A stretch of DNA of 64,000 bases from Piper betle (Eukaryota; Streptophyta; Magnoliopsida; Piperales; Piperaceae), in contig JAURVB010014726.1 in NCBI GenBank assembly GCA_033002965.1, positions 1 through 64,000 of the forward strand, in the 5' to 3' direction. The translations under genes and the position numbers were made by a program. The notes beneath the pieces were generated by a model. It ran no database searches. It had not been told where the DNA came from and saw only the letters and a program-made list of their open reading frames with translations. Below, piece by piece: positions 1 to 12,046 of the stretch. Numbering within the stretch: position 1 is the stretch's first letter; the number at the start of each line of letters is the position of its first letter.

Positions 1-445
1 TAAATATTACTTAACTCGTCTCCCCGACGGGAAGCCAGAACAATATTTAAGTCGTAAGAAAAATTCCAAAAATTCATTTCGGTGCAAATCCCATAAAATC
101 AAACAACACTAAAACATCATAATGATATGCTCTAGAACTATCAACCCACCCAAAATGCCCGTAACGTGTCCTAACGCGGGTAACGGCCCAAAACTAATTC
201 TACAATCCATTATATATCATAATAAAAATGAACTGCATACACTCATATATTCTGATAACTCGTTCTTTTCTGTTGTGTTCATGACGTTATCATCATATAC
301 TCGGGTACACATTGACCCTCATGGCTCATACACGAGATCCGGCGTCGGCTCAGTACACGTGTTCTGAAACTGACTCGACTCGAAAATAACGGTTGATCCG
401 ACTGGTTCTAAATATAAACCCCTGACTCAAATCGTGGGTTTTACA
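1..445 (+). mobile_element. Truncated LTR end (solo-LTR family of this window)
   Basis: This is the terminal part of the same long-LTR family seen at 11136-17234 and 57140-57567. Shared landmarks in order are the CCCATAAAATCAAA stretch, CACCCAAAATGCCCGTAACG, TATTCTGATAACTCGTTC, GTGTTCATGACGTTATCATC, GACCCTCATGGCTCATACAC, and the terminus GTGGGTTTTACA at about 434-445. The start lies outside the window, so I cannot tell whether it is a solo LTR or part of a full element. No coding potential is supported. Confidence 0.7.
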
Positions 446-1127
446 CTGTTACCCTAGAGATATAACTATAATTGTAATTGGAAATGCTAAACTCTATTGA
501 AATAAAAAAAGTTGAAAAAATTTTTTTTAAAAGAAATTGCATATTGAAGAATTAGATTGCAAAGGAAATAATAAAAAGTCATACTTAAAGTTATTTAAAA
601 ATATATATATAATAACAACAGACCACTATTATAATGACTCGCCTGTTCTGAGCCAAGAGCCAAGTGTTACTATATGAAACTAAGTGTCTCATAAATTAAT
701 TTTTTATTAATTATCAAGATTTTAAAAACCATGACATAAAATATAAGATAATAAATGCTCGAAATAATCTAAGCCTCATGAATTGAACCAAAATCCCACT
801 GTCATGCAAACAATTTAGAGAATAGAATAGTCTAATAAGAGAGTCCTCCAGTTGTCCCAACTCTACCCATCCTTGTATGTTCATATTTATGGAGGTACTC
901 TTAGTGATAAAAGCACTAAGTCATATAATTACAAGAAAAAATTATTACATTCCACAACATTATTAATTCAACTTTTATTGATCATGATCCTATGCTGAGC
1001 TATTAATATGCTGGGAGGGTGGCCGCCCATCCAGCTACAATCCCATGCATGCACACACACGCTACGTGGCCCTCAACATGTAGTTATTAATATGTTGCTA
1101 TTGACTCACCCTCTCAGTATCACAAGT
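446..1127. other. AT-rich intergenic stretch, nothing recognised
   Basis: AT-rich sequence with short A/T runs and no open reading frame of protein-like composition, no RNA gene and no clear repeat boundary. It separates the LTR end from the MULE-like element. Confidence 0.5.
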
Positions 1128-1136
1128 GCATATAAT

Positions 1137-1997
1137 CATGGTTGCATGAATCGGAATCGGAATCGGAATCGGTTTTCCAGGGAGTCGGAATCGGAATCGG
1201 AATCGGTCTGAATCGGCCAAGAATCGGTTCAGTTGAATCGGTCCAAATTAATTTAATCGGTCATATATAATAATTTGACAATTTATAATATAAATATATT
1301 AAAATTGGGTATTGATGTTATTTTGATATTATTCTGTATATTATAGTTTCTGATATTTTTAAATATTTTTTAAGATTTTTTTAAATTATTTAGAATTAAT
1401 TATTATTTTTGACTCGAGTTAGACTCGAGTCAACTTTTAATTACGAGAATGCCACTCTTTACCCTCGCCGCCGCCGCCGGCCCGGTCGGCGGCGAGTCTC
1501 GAGGCGGCGATGTCGGAGGATGTCGGCAGCCCGGTCGGACGAACAGTCAGCGGCCCGCAGCCGGCGGCGAGGCGGCCCGGAGCGGCGGCGAGTCGGCGGC
1601 GAGTCGCGGCGATTCGTGCGTCACAGCCCGATTCGGTCCGGCCACACTTCGGCGGCGACGTTGCGAGGTCGGCGGCGAGGTCGGTAGCCCGGTCGGCGGC
1701 GAGCCCGGAGTCGGGGAGCACGGCGGAGGGTGGAAACGGGGCGGCGGCGGGCGGACGAGCGGCGGCGGCGCGGGGGGAGCGGGTTTGATTTTAGGTTTTT
1801 AAAATCCAAATTACCATTTTACCCATGCTTAAATAATTTAATAAAAATCATACCTAGGGTATTTTAGTAATTTCATTAAAAAACCGATTCCGATTTAAAT
1901 CGGCCGATTTCGATTCCGAGTTAAATCGGATCGGAATCGCGCCGATCCGATTTAAATCGGCCGATTCCGCACGGAATCGGCCGATTCGTGCAACAGT
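1137..1997. mobile_element. MULE-like non-autonomous element with LTR-derived core
   Basis: The ends are inverted: the left end reads GGTTGCATGAATCGG and the reverse complement of the right end reads TGTTGCACGAATCGG. It is flanked by a direct repeat GCATATAAT (1128-1136 and 1998-2006). Nine base pairs is the usual Mutator-superfamily target-site length; the match may extend to AGTGCATATAAT. Both termini are rich in AATCGG hexamers. The core, about 1271-1790, matches the window's LTR family: an AT-rich lead, GACTCGAGT...GAGTCAACTTTTAATTACGAGAATGCC, then a GC-rich block. No transposase is present. Similar to the element at 59672-60432. Superfamily assignment is inference from TSD length and end sequence. 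Confidence 0.65.
1150..1206. repeat. AATCGG hexamer microsatellite
   Basis: Two short runs of GGAATC units separated by GGTTTTCCAGGGAGTC, within the left terminal region of the MULE-like element. Confidence 0.8.
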
Positions 1998-2006
1998 GCA
2001 TATAAT

Positions 2007-2080
2007 GAGCCGTCTTGCGCCACTGTGTCCTATCACCACTTTCGGCATGAGGGTAGATATTTAATCTTTCAAAGAATTTT
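2007..2080. other. Short spacer, nothing recognised
   Basis: Unique-looking sequence between the MULE-like element and the tandem repeat. Confidence 0.4.
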
Positions 2081-2410
2081 AAGGGTGCTACCCTGTGTCA
2101 GACTAAGTTAATTCTTCGACCCCGGTTGCGCTCGGCGCATAGTGGTCAAATGTAGGCTAGGACCGACCAAGACTCCCACATAGTAATTTTTTGAGGGTGC
2201 TACCTTGTGTCGGACTGAGCCAATTCTTTGACCCCGGTTGTGCTCGGTGCATAGTGGTCGAATATGGGCTCAGGCCAACTAAGACTCCAACATAATAATT
2301 TGTAAGGGTGCTGCCCCATGTTAGACTGAGCCAATTCTTTGACCCTAGTTATGCTCGGCGCATGGTGGTCGAATTTGGGCTTAAGCCAACCAAGACTCCC
2401 ACATAGGTAT
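2081..2410. repeat. Three-copy tandem repeat, unit about 110 bp
   Basis: Units begin at about 2082, 2194 and 2305, each with AGGGTGCT, then GTG(T)...GACT(A/G)AG, AATTCTT(C/T)GACC, GCTCGG(C/T)GCAT(A/G)(G)TGGTC, and ending near CCAAGACTCC(C/A)ACAT. Units differ by point changes and the last two are closer to each other. The 78-codon minus-strand frame across them is a by-product of the repetition, not a gene. Confidence 0.85.
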
Positions 2411-3209
2411 ACATAACATTTCGAATAATTATACAAGCGTGGAATTTTGTTGAGGCACCCACAACTATGACATGTGATCCTAATATGAATGAAACTTTTC
2501 TAAAGTATTCTCTTTATGAGCCAAATGTGCTCACAAATTATCAAGTTGATATTTTATTTAACAATCAACCGAATTCTCCTTTATATAGAAGAATATGTAT
2601 AGAATTGAAGAAATCACTATATTAAATTTTATTAATATGCGCAAAATTCAAGAAGTCACTATATTAAATTTTATAGAAAAGAACGTAATCATACATAACT
2701 ATATTAAACATCAATCATTTGTATGATAACAAAAGTAAAATAAATTGACTATTGAATTAATGCAAATGTGTCCTAATCCTAAAAATTTAATAAATAAAAC
2801 TTATTTAAAACCATTGTTCCGGTACTCTAAAGGTTATAATTGATAATTTATAATATTAATTTTTAAGAATTAATTTAATTAAATAATATTTATGGTTTAT
2901 TTTAAGATTTACAAAACCTTAAACAAACTAACCTAATTATTTTTTCGGGGTTTTACAACTATGTTTTTAAAATTTTTTAAATGGGAAGATCAAAATTTAT
3001 AAGAAAAGTTTTGGGTGTAAAATGGTATAGAAAAAATCAAACCGGAAGGAGACAAGAATAATTATAATTAAACGTAAATGATACGTCAAAATAAATGTTC
3101 ATTAACAACCATGCCATAGAAAATGATTGCAAAATTCTCCAATCATGTAGTGAAATTCAATTATTTAATCTCTAATTAAAATACTAAATGAATTAACATA
3201 AATGTCTGA
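2411..3209. other. AT-rich intergenic with the start of a degenerate tandem repeat
   Basis: No gene seen. From about 3040 a sequence with ATGATACGTCAAA, AAATTCTCCAATCAT, GTGAAATTCAA and ATTTAATC starts a series. Diverged versions recur near 3400-3590 and 3640-3960, so the left side of the segmental duplication already contained about three degenerate tandem units of 200-320 bp. Confidence 0.5.
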
Positions 3210-6200
3210 ATATCTACAAATGTTTATTAAAAATAAACTTAATTGAATCTACTTAGATAACTAATTATTCCTTACCCATGCTTTTGATTATAAACAATGA
3301 CTTACATTCTATCGAATTAAAATAAAAGAAATCTATCTGGAAATAGAAGAAAAAAAATGAAGCTTGAATGGAAGAAAAAAATAAAGGTATAAGGAGAAAG
3401 ATGATTATAAATAAACACAAATGATAGGACAAAATTCTCCAATCATTGAGTGAAATTCAAGTATTTAATCCCTAATTAAATTACTAAATGAATTAATTTA
3501 AATATCTGAATATGAATAATTATTAAAAACAAGTTTAATTAAACTACTTATATAACTTATTGTTTTTTTCTCATATCTTCGCCAACAGACAATTAAGATG
3601 TTTGGAATATAAGAAAAAATTAAAGCTATCAGGAGAAAGAATAACTATAAATAAATATAAATGATACGTGAAATTAAACCACCTTAGCTATGACATCAAC
3701 TCACCACAGTACTTGATAAAACTGGACTTGCCCACGAAATCTTTGTATATAATAAAAAAAAATACGACAAATAAACTTTTATTCACAACAATAAACTATA
3801 AAACCACGTCGTATTCTGAAATAAAAAACCTGTGAAAATAATTTTAAGGGAAATTTTCTTATCATGTACTGTAATGAGTGCATCATCCCTAATTAAAATA
3901 CCGTACGAATCAATTAAATAGCTAAAAATCTATGAAAATTCTTTTTATTACAAAAAACTTAATGAAATCACTTAAATCTTGCAACCTCATGTTCATGCCT
4001 TTGCTCAGACATATAATGCCTACAATATGTAAGATTCGACCAACCCATAGTTGCAATCAACTTCAACAAATAGAAATCAATTTAATAAACTCGAATGACC
4101 TTAGTAAAAATATTTATTTTTTTATATACGGCAACTATCGAAGGACCGGCTTATTGTCACTTATTTGTTATATAAATTTAAATCGGACGAGTTAGTATAT
4201 GTCTATGTATATTGCATTTTTATGAACAAAATGTTATGTATGTTCGTCACATCACGACACATCCTAATAAAAGGCCGGTACAAAATATTTTTTCATTAAA
4301 TTAACCGAAGTTCATAAAAATCTATGGCGTCGGATGGACCCTCCCAAGATTAATGTCCACTTGCTAGCTGTAGAGGGCGCTTGGAAGCCAAATCCAAATT
4401 CCAATTTCAAATAGCCCGTTTAATGCACTGGGTTTTGTTTTAAAGGAATAGAATAATTAAATAATTATTAATTTTAAATTAAACAATCATTGATAAATAA
4501 AAAAATTTACTAAAGTAAGATCATATATATATTCAAAAATAAAACTTATCTGATTTTAAATTAGAAAAAAAAATTCTCCAAGTCATTAAGAATGTACAAA
4601 ATTACACAAAACCGAAAATTTTTTTTGCTTCTTTGGGCTTCTTTGGTAACCGTAAAGTCACCAGATGAATTTTTTGTGTAATAATTTAATTTCATGTTTA
4701 CTTTCGTTATTCTTTAATACAATAATGAAATAACATATTTTTTATAAAAACAGTTAAATGCTATGTTTCAAGACCTGAATATAAAACAGAATTTTCTTTA
4801 AAAAATAAAATCTGATGTACATTCAAATATAAATAATGACCAACTTTTAATTTACATTTTTTTAAAGGGGATTGACAAATCATGTTTTCATACACTATTG
4901 CAGACAAATTGCATCACAACTCGATAATCGTGACTTTAATCTAGAAACACACTTGATTTTTATTTTTCCAATAGTTTTTGCTGCTTCTACTTCTTGCAAA
5001 AATCTAGCTAAAGATAAAAAGGTATAAGATGAAAATATACAGATCATGTTGCATAGCCATGTAGCTTCTATAAAAAAGGATTAATCTTTATAAGCAAGAA
5101 ACCATTTGAGATCGGAAGGTAGTCTTCAAGAACAAAGGGAATGGGTCTTCATGAACCAAGCATATTCCTATATTAAACAAATAGTTTAAACGCATAATAA
5201 TCCCCTTTCTGGACGTTTAATTTCATGGAAAAAGTTCTTTAGTTGTATTATAAACTGTTAACCATTCGCAAGTAAATCTTGCTAAAGAATTTTCAACACA
5301 AGATTAAAAAAACTACAAAACCTGAGTTTGCTCCAACAGTGGTCGTTCATTTGGGCACAATTAACGGATCATCTTCGAGAGCCATAGTCAAATGCCAACC
5401 CAATAGCTAAGAGCAATGGAAAGAAGTTTTGTATGATTCTACAAACAAAAATATATTTCACAGCTAACACCACGGTTGAAAGTTAATCGTTTGGCAAAGT
5501 TATTTGGTAGACAAAAGCTTCGTGTATAAAGAAAATACCTCCAACAACCTTTAATTAAAGCTAACCACCTATGTAATTTAAGAGAACTTTAAGCCTTTAT
5601 AACATATATCAAAGCAGTTTATATAAAACCTGGGCTTTTCCTCACACAATTTTAGTTTGGTTCAGTTTTGACTAAGATCGAGTTACTTGTCCGACACTTT
5701 TTGTCATGTGCATATGTATGGTGTGGTATGTGCAAGTCACAACCTTAGTCTTCCCTAGTGTTCGGCGCCGCCCAGTTGGGCACTACACCGTCTCAGCTAT
5801 TATTTTCGATTTTTTGAATCGAGTCTAAATAGGTTTAGGACCATATTTCTTGCAAGTCCTAATGCTTCCCATGTGTTTGGAACCCCTTTCAAACCACCCT
5901 AGTCCCTGTGGAAACCACGACGCCATTCCCAAAGTCGTCCCTGCCACTTTAAGGTTAAAACTCTAAATTTTAAGGTTTGGGGTCAACCCATATCTCATTA
6001 GGTATGACACTCATACCTCTTTTGGTGAGACACTTTACCTATGATATCACCAAGTTATGCATTAGTTATTGGGAGTTTTCCCGTTTTTTTAACCATCATC
6101 TCCTTCCCCTTTTCACTCATTTCCTCATCCTTTCTAACACTCCTCCCTCTCCTTGGTCACTCTTCTTCTATCCTTAGCCTCTTCCAGCTCCCTTCAAGCT

Positions 6201-6592
6201 CTTCAAGCCAAGCCAAGGCTTAGGACTATAGGTCTTGGGGTGGGAGCCCTAAGAGGCCTCCCATTGGTTAGTTGGAGGTAAACCTTCCGCCCATCCTTGC
6301 TTGTTATATGTGTTTAGTGCTAGATCTGCCTAAGTTTCTACATATTTTGAATTTTTTATGATTTTTTCCTTGTAGTTGATTGAATAAGGAGTAAATAAGT
6401 GGTAGTTTCATATTTTTTTCATGTGTAAATTAATTGGTAGATATTTTTAAATGCTTGGTAGTCACCGTTTTGTAAAGATCTGGTAGAAAATTCATAAGTC
6501 ATGTTCTAGAAGGCCTTTTTGCTTGTTGTTTACCTTTTTGTGTTCATGTCTTCAAGATCTACAACTTTAATGTTCATCAATTTGTTTGACAT

Positions 6593-6901
6593 TGTAACAC
6601 CTCATTTTGGTTCACCCGCAAACCAACCCGGAAATGTTATCAGCGACCAAACCATTCGTTAATCTAGTTGATTCGATTAAGCCAACCCGGATCTAACCTT
6701 GGCATCTTGAGATGGCGATATAAGCATTCAACGCATAGATGAGATGCTTAGGTTTTAACATTGTTCTAGATGCATGCTATGATATTCAATCATGTATAAA
6801 ACAAACCCAACAAGTGAAAAGTTTAAAGAAAATAACTATTTTTAAAATAAAACGGACAGAGTCTCCCTAAAAGTACAATAAGGACCACCCTGTCAACAAT
6901 A

Positions 6902-6941
<40 letters not shown>

Positions 6942-7500
6942 AGAGAAATAGAAAATGCAACAAAAAACATAATATTTCTCTCAATATTTCAATTCTATTC
7001 ATTTTTAATCTTCCGAGCCGAGTCTAGACTCCATCGCTCAACCTGTTCATTTCTTTTCGCTGTTTTTATTCAAATGCAAAACATTTTATCAATTCACAGA
7101 AATCACATTCAAGTTGTATCATTCAAAGCAATTCAACATTTAGCCACATCAATTTCATTTGGCAAGTACATGTGTATCCAATTGCCTTAATTCTCCTCCG
7201 CAGCCCTGACAATGCTCAGCTCTCAAGGTTCTCACCTACATAGATAATAGAAAGTGTTAGTAACTAGCATTATTGGTCAAGAAATAACTAATAACAAACT
7301 AGCACAGGAAAGCTGACTCTCCTGTTAAATGAAAACATTCTTATTTTTCCTCATAGAATTTCTCATAAGGGCACTAATTAGGAGCCGTCGACCTCTTGCG
7401 ACAACGTCTCCTTTCTATCTCATCTCATTCTTTAGCAACTTTAAAACTATCCCTTATGCAGGAAAAATAATCTCTATTCTTTCAGCCCTCTACATCTTTC
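6593..7500 (+). mobile_element. LTR fragment truncated at the duplication junction
   Basis: Starts TGTAACACCTCATTTTGG and matches 11136-12046 base for base over most of its length, including GGTTTACC-free AT stretches and the CTTATGCAGGAAAA region near 7457. It stops at the joint where copy B begins, so it is a duplicate of the 5' part of the solo LTR at 11136, not an independent insertion. Confidence 0.8.
6906..6939. repeat. TA dinucleotide microsatellite
   Basis: An uninterrupted TA run. The matching place in copy B (about 11446-11480) is interrupted by C and A substitutions. Confidence 0.9.
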
Positions 7501-9016
7501 ATATCTACAAATGTTTATTAAAAATAAACTTAATTGATCTACTTAGATAACTAATTGCTCCTTACCCATGATTTTGATTATAAACAATGACTTACATTCT
7601 ATCGAATTAAAATAGAAGAAATCTATCTGGAAATAGAAGAAAAAAATGAAGCTTGAATAGAAGAAAAAAAATAAAGGTATGAGGAGAAAGATGATTATAA
7701 ATAAACACAAATGATAGGACAAAATTCTCCAATCATTGAGTGAAATTCAAGTATTTAATCCCTAATTAAATTAGTAAATGAATTAATTTAAATATCTGAA
7801 TATGAATATTTATTAAAAACAAGTTTAACTAAACTACTTATATAACTTATTGTTTCTTTCTGATATCTTCGCCAACAGACAATTAAGATGTTTAGAATAT
7901 AATAAAAAATAAAGCTATCAGGAGAAAGAATAACTATAAATAAATATAAATGATACGTCAAATTAAACCACCTTAGCTATGACATCAACTCACCACAGTA
8001 CTTGATAAAACTGGACTTGCCCACGACATCTTTGTATATAATAAAATAAAATACGACAAATAAACTTTTATTCACAACAATAAACTATAAAACCACGTCG
8101 TATTCTGAAATAAAAAACCGTGAAAATAAGTTTACGGAAATTTTCTTATCATGTAATGTAATGAGTGCATCATCCCTAATTTAAATACCGAACGAATCAA
8201 TATAAATAGCTAAAAATCTATGAAAATTCTTTTTATTAAAAAAACTTACTTAATGAAATCACTTAAATCTTGCAACCTCATGTTCATGCCTTTGCTCAGA
8301 CATATAATGCCTACAACATGTAGGATTCGACCAACCCATAGTTGCAATCAACTTCAACAAATAGAAATCAATTTAATAAACTCGAATGACCTTAGTAAAA
8401 ATATTTATTTTATCTTTTATATACGGCAACAATCGAAGGTCTGGCTTATTGTCATTATTTGTTATATAAATTTAAATCGGGCGATTTAGTGTGTGTATAT
8501 ATATATATATTTGTATGAATAGAATGTTATGTATGTTCGTCACATCACGACACATCCTAATAAAAAGCCGGTACAAAAGATTTTCTCATTAAATTAACTG
8601 ATGTTCATAAAAATCTATGGCGTCGGATGGACCCTCCCAAGATTAATCTACACGTGCTGTAAAGCCTTGCTAGTAGGGGTGCTAATCGAACGAGCAAGTT
8701 CGAACTCAACTTGTGTTCGAATTCGACTCGAATAGTTCGAAACTCATTCAAACTCGACTCGAGATCGAACGAGTTTTGAACATACATGCTCGAGTTCGAC
8801 TCGAATATCTTTTATGTGTTCGAGCACGACTCGAGCTCAAATACGCTTCAAAACTGTTTCATTTTCCCTAGCTTATTCGTGAGCTCAAAACCAGCTCGTG
8901 TAAAAGTTAAAAGTACCTCACTTAAAAAAAATACAATCAATGTCAGATTGAAACCACAACCTTGAAGTCATCAACTTAAATCCCTACCATCTCAACTATT
9001 TCACTTCTTTCGTCAT

Positions 9017-9060
<44 letters not shown>

Positions 9061-12046
9061 ATATAAAGACTATATTATTATATTATTTTTTCCACTCAAG
9101 TTTGACTTATAATCGAGTTGAGTTGAGTTAAATACGACCTTGCTTAAATTCGGCTCATTAGATTCGAGTTCGACCTCAAGCATTTAAATGTCGAATTTTG
9201 AGTCGAGTCAAGCCAAGCCGACGCTAAATACTCACGAGCTGGTTCGCTTAATTAGCAACCCTACTTACTAGCTATAGACGGCGCTTGGAAGCCAAATCCA
9301 ACTTCCAATTTCAAATAGCCCGTGTAATGCACTCGGGTTTTGTTTTAAAGGAATAGAATAATTAAATAATTATTAATTTTAAATTTAAACAATCATTGAT
9401 AAATAAAAAAAATTATTAAAGTAAGATCATATATATATTCAAAAATAAAACTTATCTAATTTTAAATTATAAAACAAAATTCTCCAAGTCATTAGGAATG
9501 TACAAAATTACACAAAACCGAATTTTTTTTTGCTTCTTTGGGCTTCTTTGGCAACCGTAAAGTCACCAGATGAATTTTTCGTGTGATAATTTAATTTCAT
9601 GTTTACTTTCGATATTCTTTAATACAATAATGAAATAACATACTTTTTTTAAAAAAAGTTAAATGCTATGTTTCAAGACCTGAATATAAAACAGACTTTT
9701 CTTTAAAAAATAAAATCTGATGTACATTCAAATATAAATAATGACCAACTTTTAATTTACATTTTTTTAAAGGGGATTGACAAATCATGTTTTCATACAC
9801 TATTGCTGACAAATTGCAACACAACTCGATAATCGTGACTTTAATCTAGAAACACACTTGATTTTTATTTTTCCAATAGTTTTTGCTGCTTCTACTTCTT
9901 GCAAAAATCTAGCTAAAGATAAAAAGGTATAAGATGAAAATATACAGATCATGTTGCATAGCCATGTAGCTTCTATAAAAAAGGATTACTCTTTATGAGC
10001 AAGAAACCATTTGAGATCGGAAGGTAGTCTTCGTGAACAAAGGGAATGGGTCTTCATAAACCAAGCATATTCCTATATTATACAAATAGTTAAAGGCGTA
10101 ATAAAGAAAATTTATCAAAGCAGTTTTGAATCGCTAATCTTTATAACATATATCAAAGCAGTTTATACGTAAAACCCGGGCTTTTCCTCACACAATTTTA
10201 GTCGGTTCAGTTTTGACCAAAATCGAGTTACTTGTCCGACTCTTTTTGTCATGTGCATATGTATGGTGTAATATGTGCGAGCCATAACCTTAGTCTTCCC
10301 TAGTGCTCGGCACCGCCCAATTGGGCACTACACCGTCTCGGCTCTTATTTTCGATTTTTTGAATTGAGTCTAAATAAGTTTAGGACCATATTTCTTGCGA
10401 ATCCCGATGCTTCCCATGTGTTTGGAACCCTTTCAAACCGCCCTAGTCCCTGTGGAACCCACGACGCCATTCCCAAAGTCGTCTCGGCCATTTTAAGGTT
10501 AAAACTCTAAATTTTAAGGTTTGGGGTCAACCCATATCTCATTAAGTATGACCCTCATATATCTTTTGTTGAGACACTTTACCTATGACATCACCGAAGT
10601 CATGTTTTAGTTATTGGGAGTTTTCCCTTTTTTTAACCATCATCACCTTCCCCTTTTTCACTCATTTCCTCATCTTTTCTAGCCTCCTCCCTCTCCTTGG
10701 TCCGTCTTCTTCCATCCTTGGCCTCTTCTAGCTCCCTTCACGCTCTTCAAGCCCAGCCAAGGCTTAGGACTGTAGGTCTTGGGGTGGGAGCCCTGCGAGA
10801 CCCTCCCATTAGTTAGTTGGAGGTAAACCTTCCGCCCATCCTTGCTTGTTATATGTGTTTAGTGCTACATCTGCCTAAGTTTCTACATATTTTGAATTTT
10901 TATGATTTTTTCCTTGTAGTTGATTGAATTAGGAGTAAATAAGTGGTAGTTTCATATTTTTTTCATGTGTAAATTAATTGGTAGATATTTTTAAATGCTT
11001 GGTAGTCACCGTTTTGTATAGATCTGGTAGAAAATTCATAAGTCATGTTCTAGAAGACCTTTTGCTGGTTGTTTACCTTTTTGTGTTCATGTCTTCAAGA
11101 TCTACAACTTCAATGTTCATCATTTTGTTTGATATTGTAACACCTCATTTTGGTTCACCAGCAAACCAACCCAGACATGATATGGAGGACCAAACCATTC
11201 TCTAATTTAGTTAATTCGGTTAAGCCAACCCGGATCTAACCTTAGCGTCTTAAGATGGCGATGTAAGCATTCAAAGCATGGATGAGATGCTTAGGTTCTA
11301 ACATTGTTCTAAATGCATGCTATGATATTCAATCATGTATAAAACAAACCCAACAAGTGAAAAGTTTAAAGAAAATACCTATTTTTAAAATAAAACAGAC
11401 AGAGTATCCCTAAAAGTGCAATAAGGACCACCATGTCAACAACAAATTATATATATATACATATATATATACATATACACATATCAAGAGAAATAGAAAA
11501 TGCAACAAAAAACATAATATTTCTCTCAATATTTCAATTCTATATATTTTTTATCTTCTGAGCCGAGTCTAGACTCCATCGCTCAACCTGTTCATTTCTT
11601 TTCACTGTTTTTATTCAAATGCAAAACATTTTATCAATTCACAGAAATCACATTCAAGTTGCATCATTCAAAGCAATTCAATATTTAGCCACATTAATTT
11701 TATTTGGCAAGTACATGTGTATGCAATTGCCTTAATGTCTCCTCTCCAATCCTGACAATGCTCAGCTCTCAAGGTTCTCACCTACATAGATAATAGAAAG
11801 TGTTAGTAACTAGCATTATTGGTCAAGAAATAACTAATAACAAACTAGCACAAGAGAGCTGACTCTCCTGTTAAATGAAAACATTCTTATTCTTCCTCAT
11901 AGAATTTCTCATAAGGGCACTAATTAGGAGCTGTCGACCTCTTGCGACAGCATCTCTTTTCTATCTCATCTCATTCTTTGGCAACTTTAAAACTATCCCT
12001 TATGCAGGAAAATTAATCTCTGTTCTTTCAGCCCTCTACATCATCC
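7501..12046. repeat. Segmental tandem duplication, copy B
   Basis: Second copy of 3210-7500, offset 4291 bp at the start. It carries a private 590-bp insertion (8674-9263) and a private deletion near 10090-10140. The junction at 7501 sits at ATATC, a pentamer also present at the left edge of copy A (3210) and just beyond copy B (12047-12051). This looks like microhomology or unequal crossing-over. Copy B continues directly into the rest of the solo LTR, which shows that this side is the original arrangement. Confidence 0.85.
8674..9263. mobile_element. hAT-like non-autonomous insertion (590 bp)
   Basis: The left end is TAGGGGTGCTAATCGAACGA and the reverse complement of the right end is TAGGGTTGCTAATTAAGCGA, an imperfect terminal inverted repeat. 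It is flanked by CTTGCTAG (8666-8673) and CTTACTAG (9264-9271), an 8-bp target duplication with one change. The homologous place in copy A (near 4360) has a single CTTGCTAG and no insertion. The inside is rich in ACTCGA motifs and holds a TA run at 9021-9055. There is no transposase frame. Superfamily is inferred from the 8-bp duplication and TAGGG-type ends. Confidence 0.8.

Larger units (their letters stand above)
3210..7500. repeat. Segmental tandem duplication, copy A
   Basis: Copy A runs colinear with copy B at 7501-12046. Both start ATATCTACAAATGTTTATTA and end near CAGCCCTCTACATC. Shared landmarks include CTTAATGAAATCACTTAAATC, the ACCCTCCCAAGATTAAT segment, CAAATCATGTTTTCATACAC, CTTGGGGTGGGAGCCCT, and TGTAACACCTCATTTTGG. 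Copy A keeps about 0.4 kb (about 5200-5600) that copy B lacks, and lacks the 590-bp insertion of copy B. No convincing gene lies inside. From 6593 to 7500 it contains the first 0.9 kb of the LTR family, cut off at the duplication joint. Confidence 0.85.

Noticed and set aside
2081..2410. CRISPR-like array
   Set aside because: The units are contiguous 110-bp repeats without spacers, in plant nuclear DNA.
3932..4195. Frames starting MKILFI in both copies of the duplication
   Set aside because: Similar only because the DNA is duplicated; no domain, and indels change the ends.
7329..7550. Frames starting MKTFLFFLIEFLIRALI in both copies of the duplication
   Set aside because: They lie in LTR sequence, differ in length between copies, and the first runs across the duplication junction.
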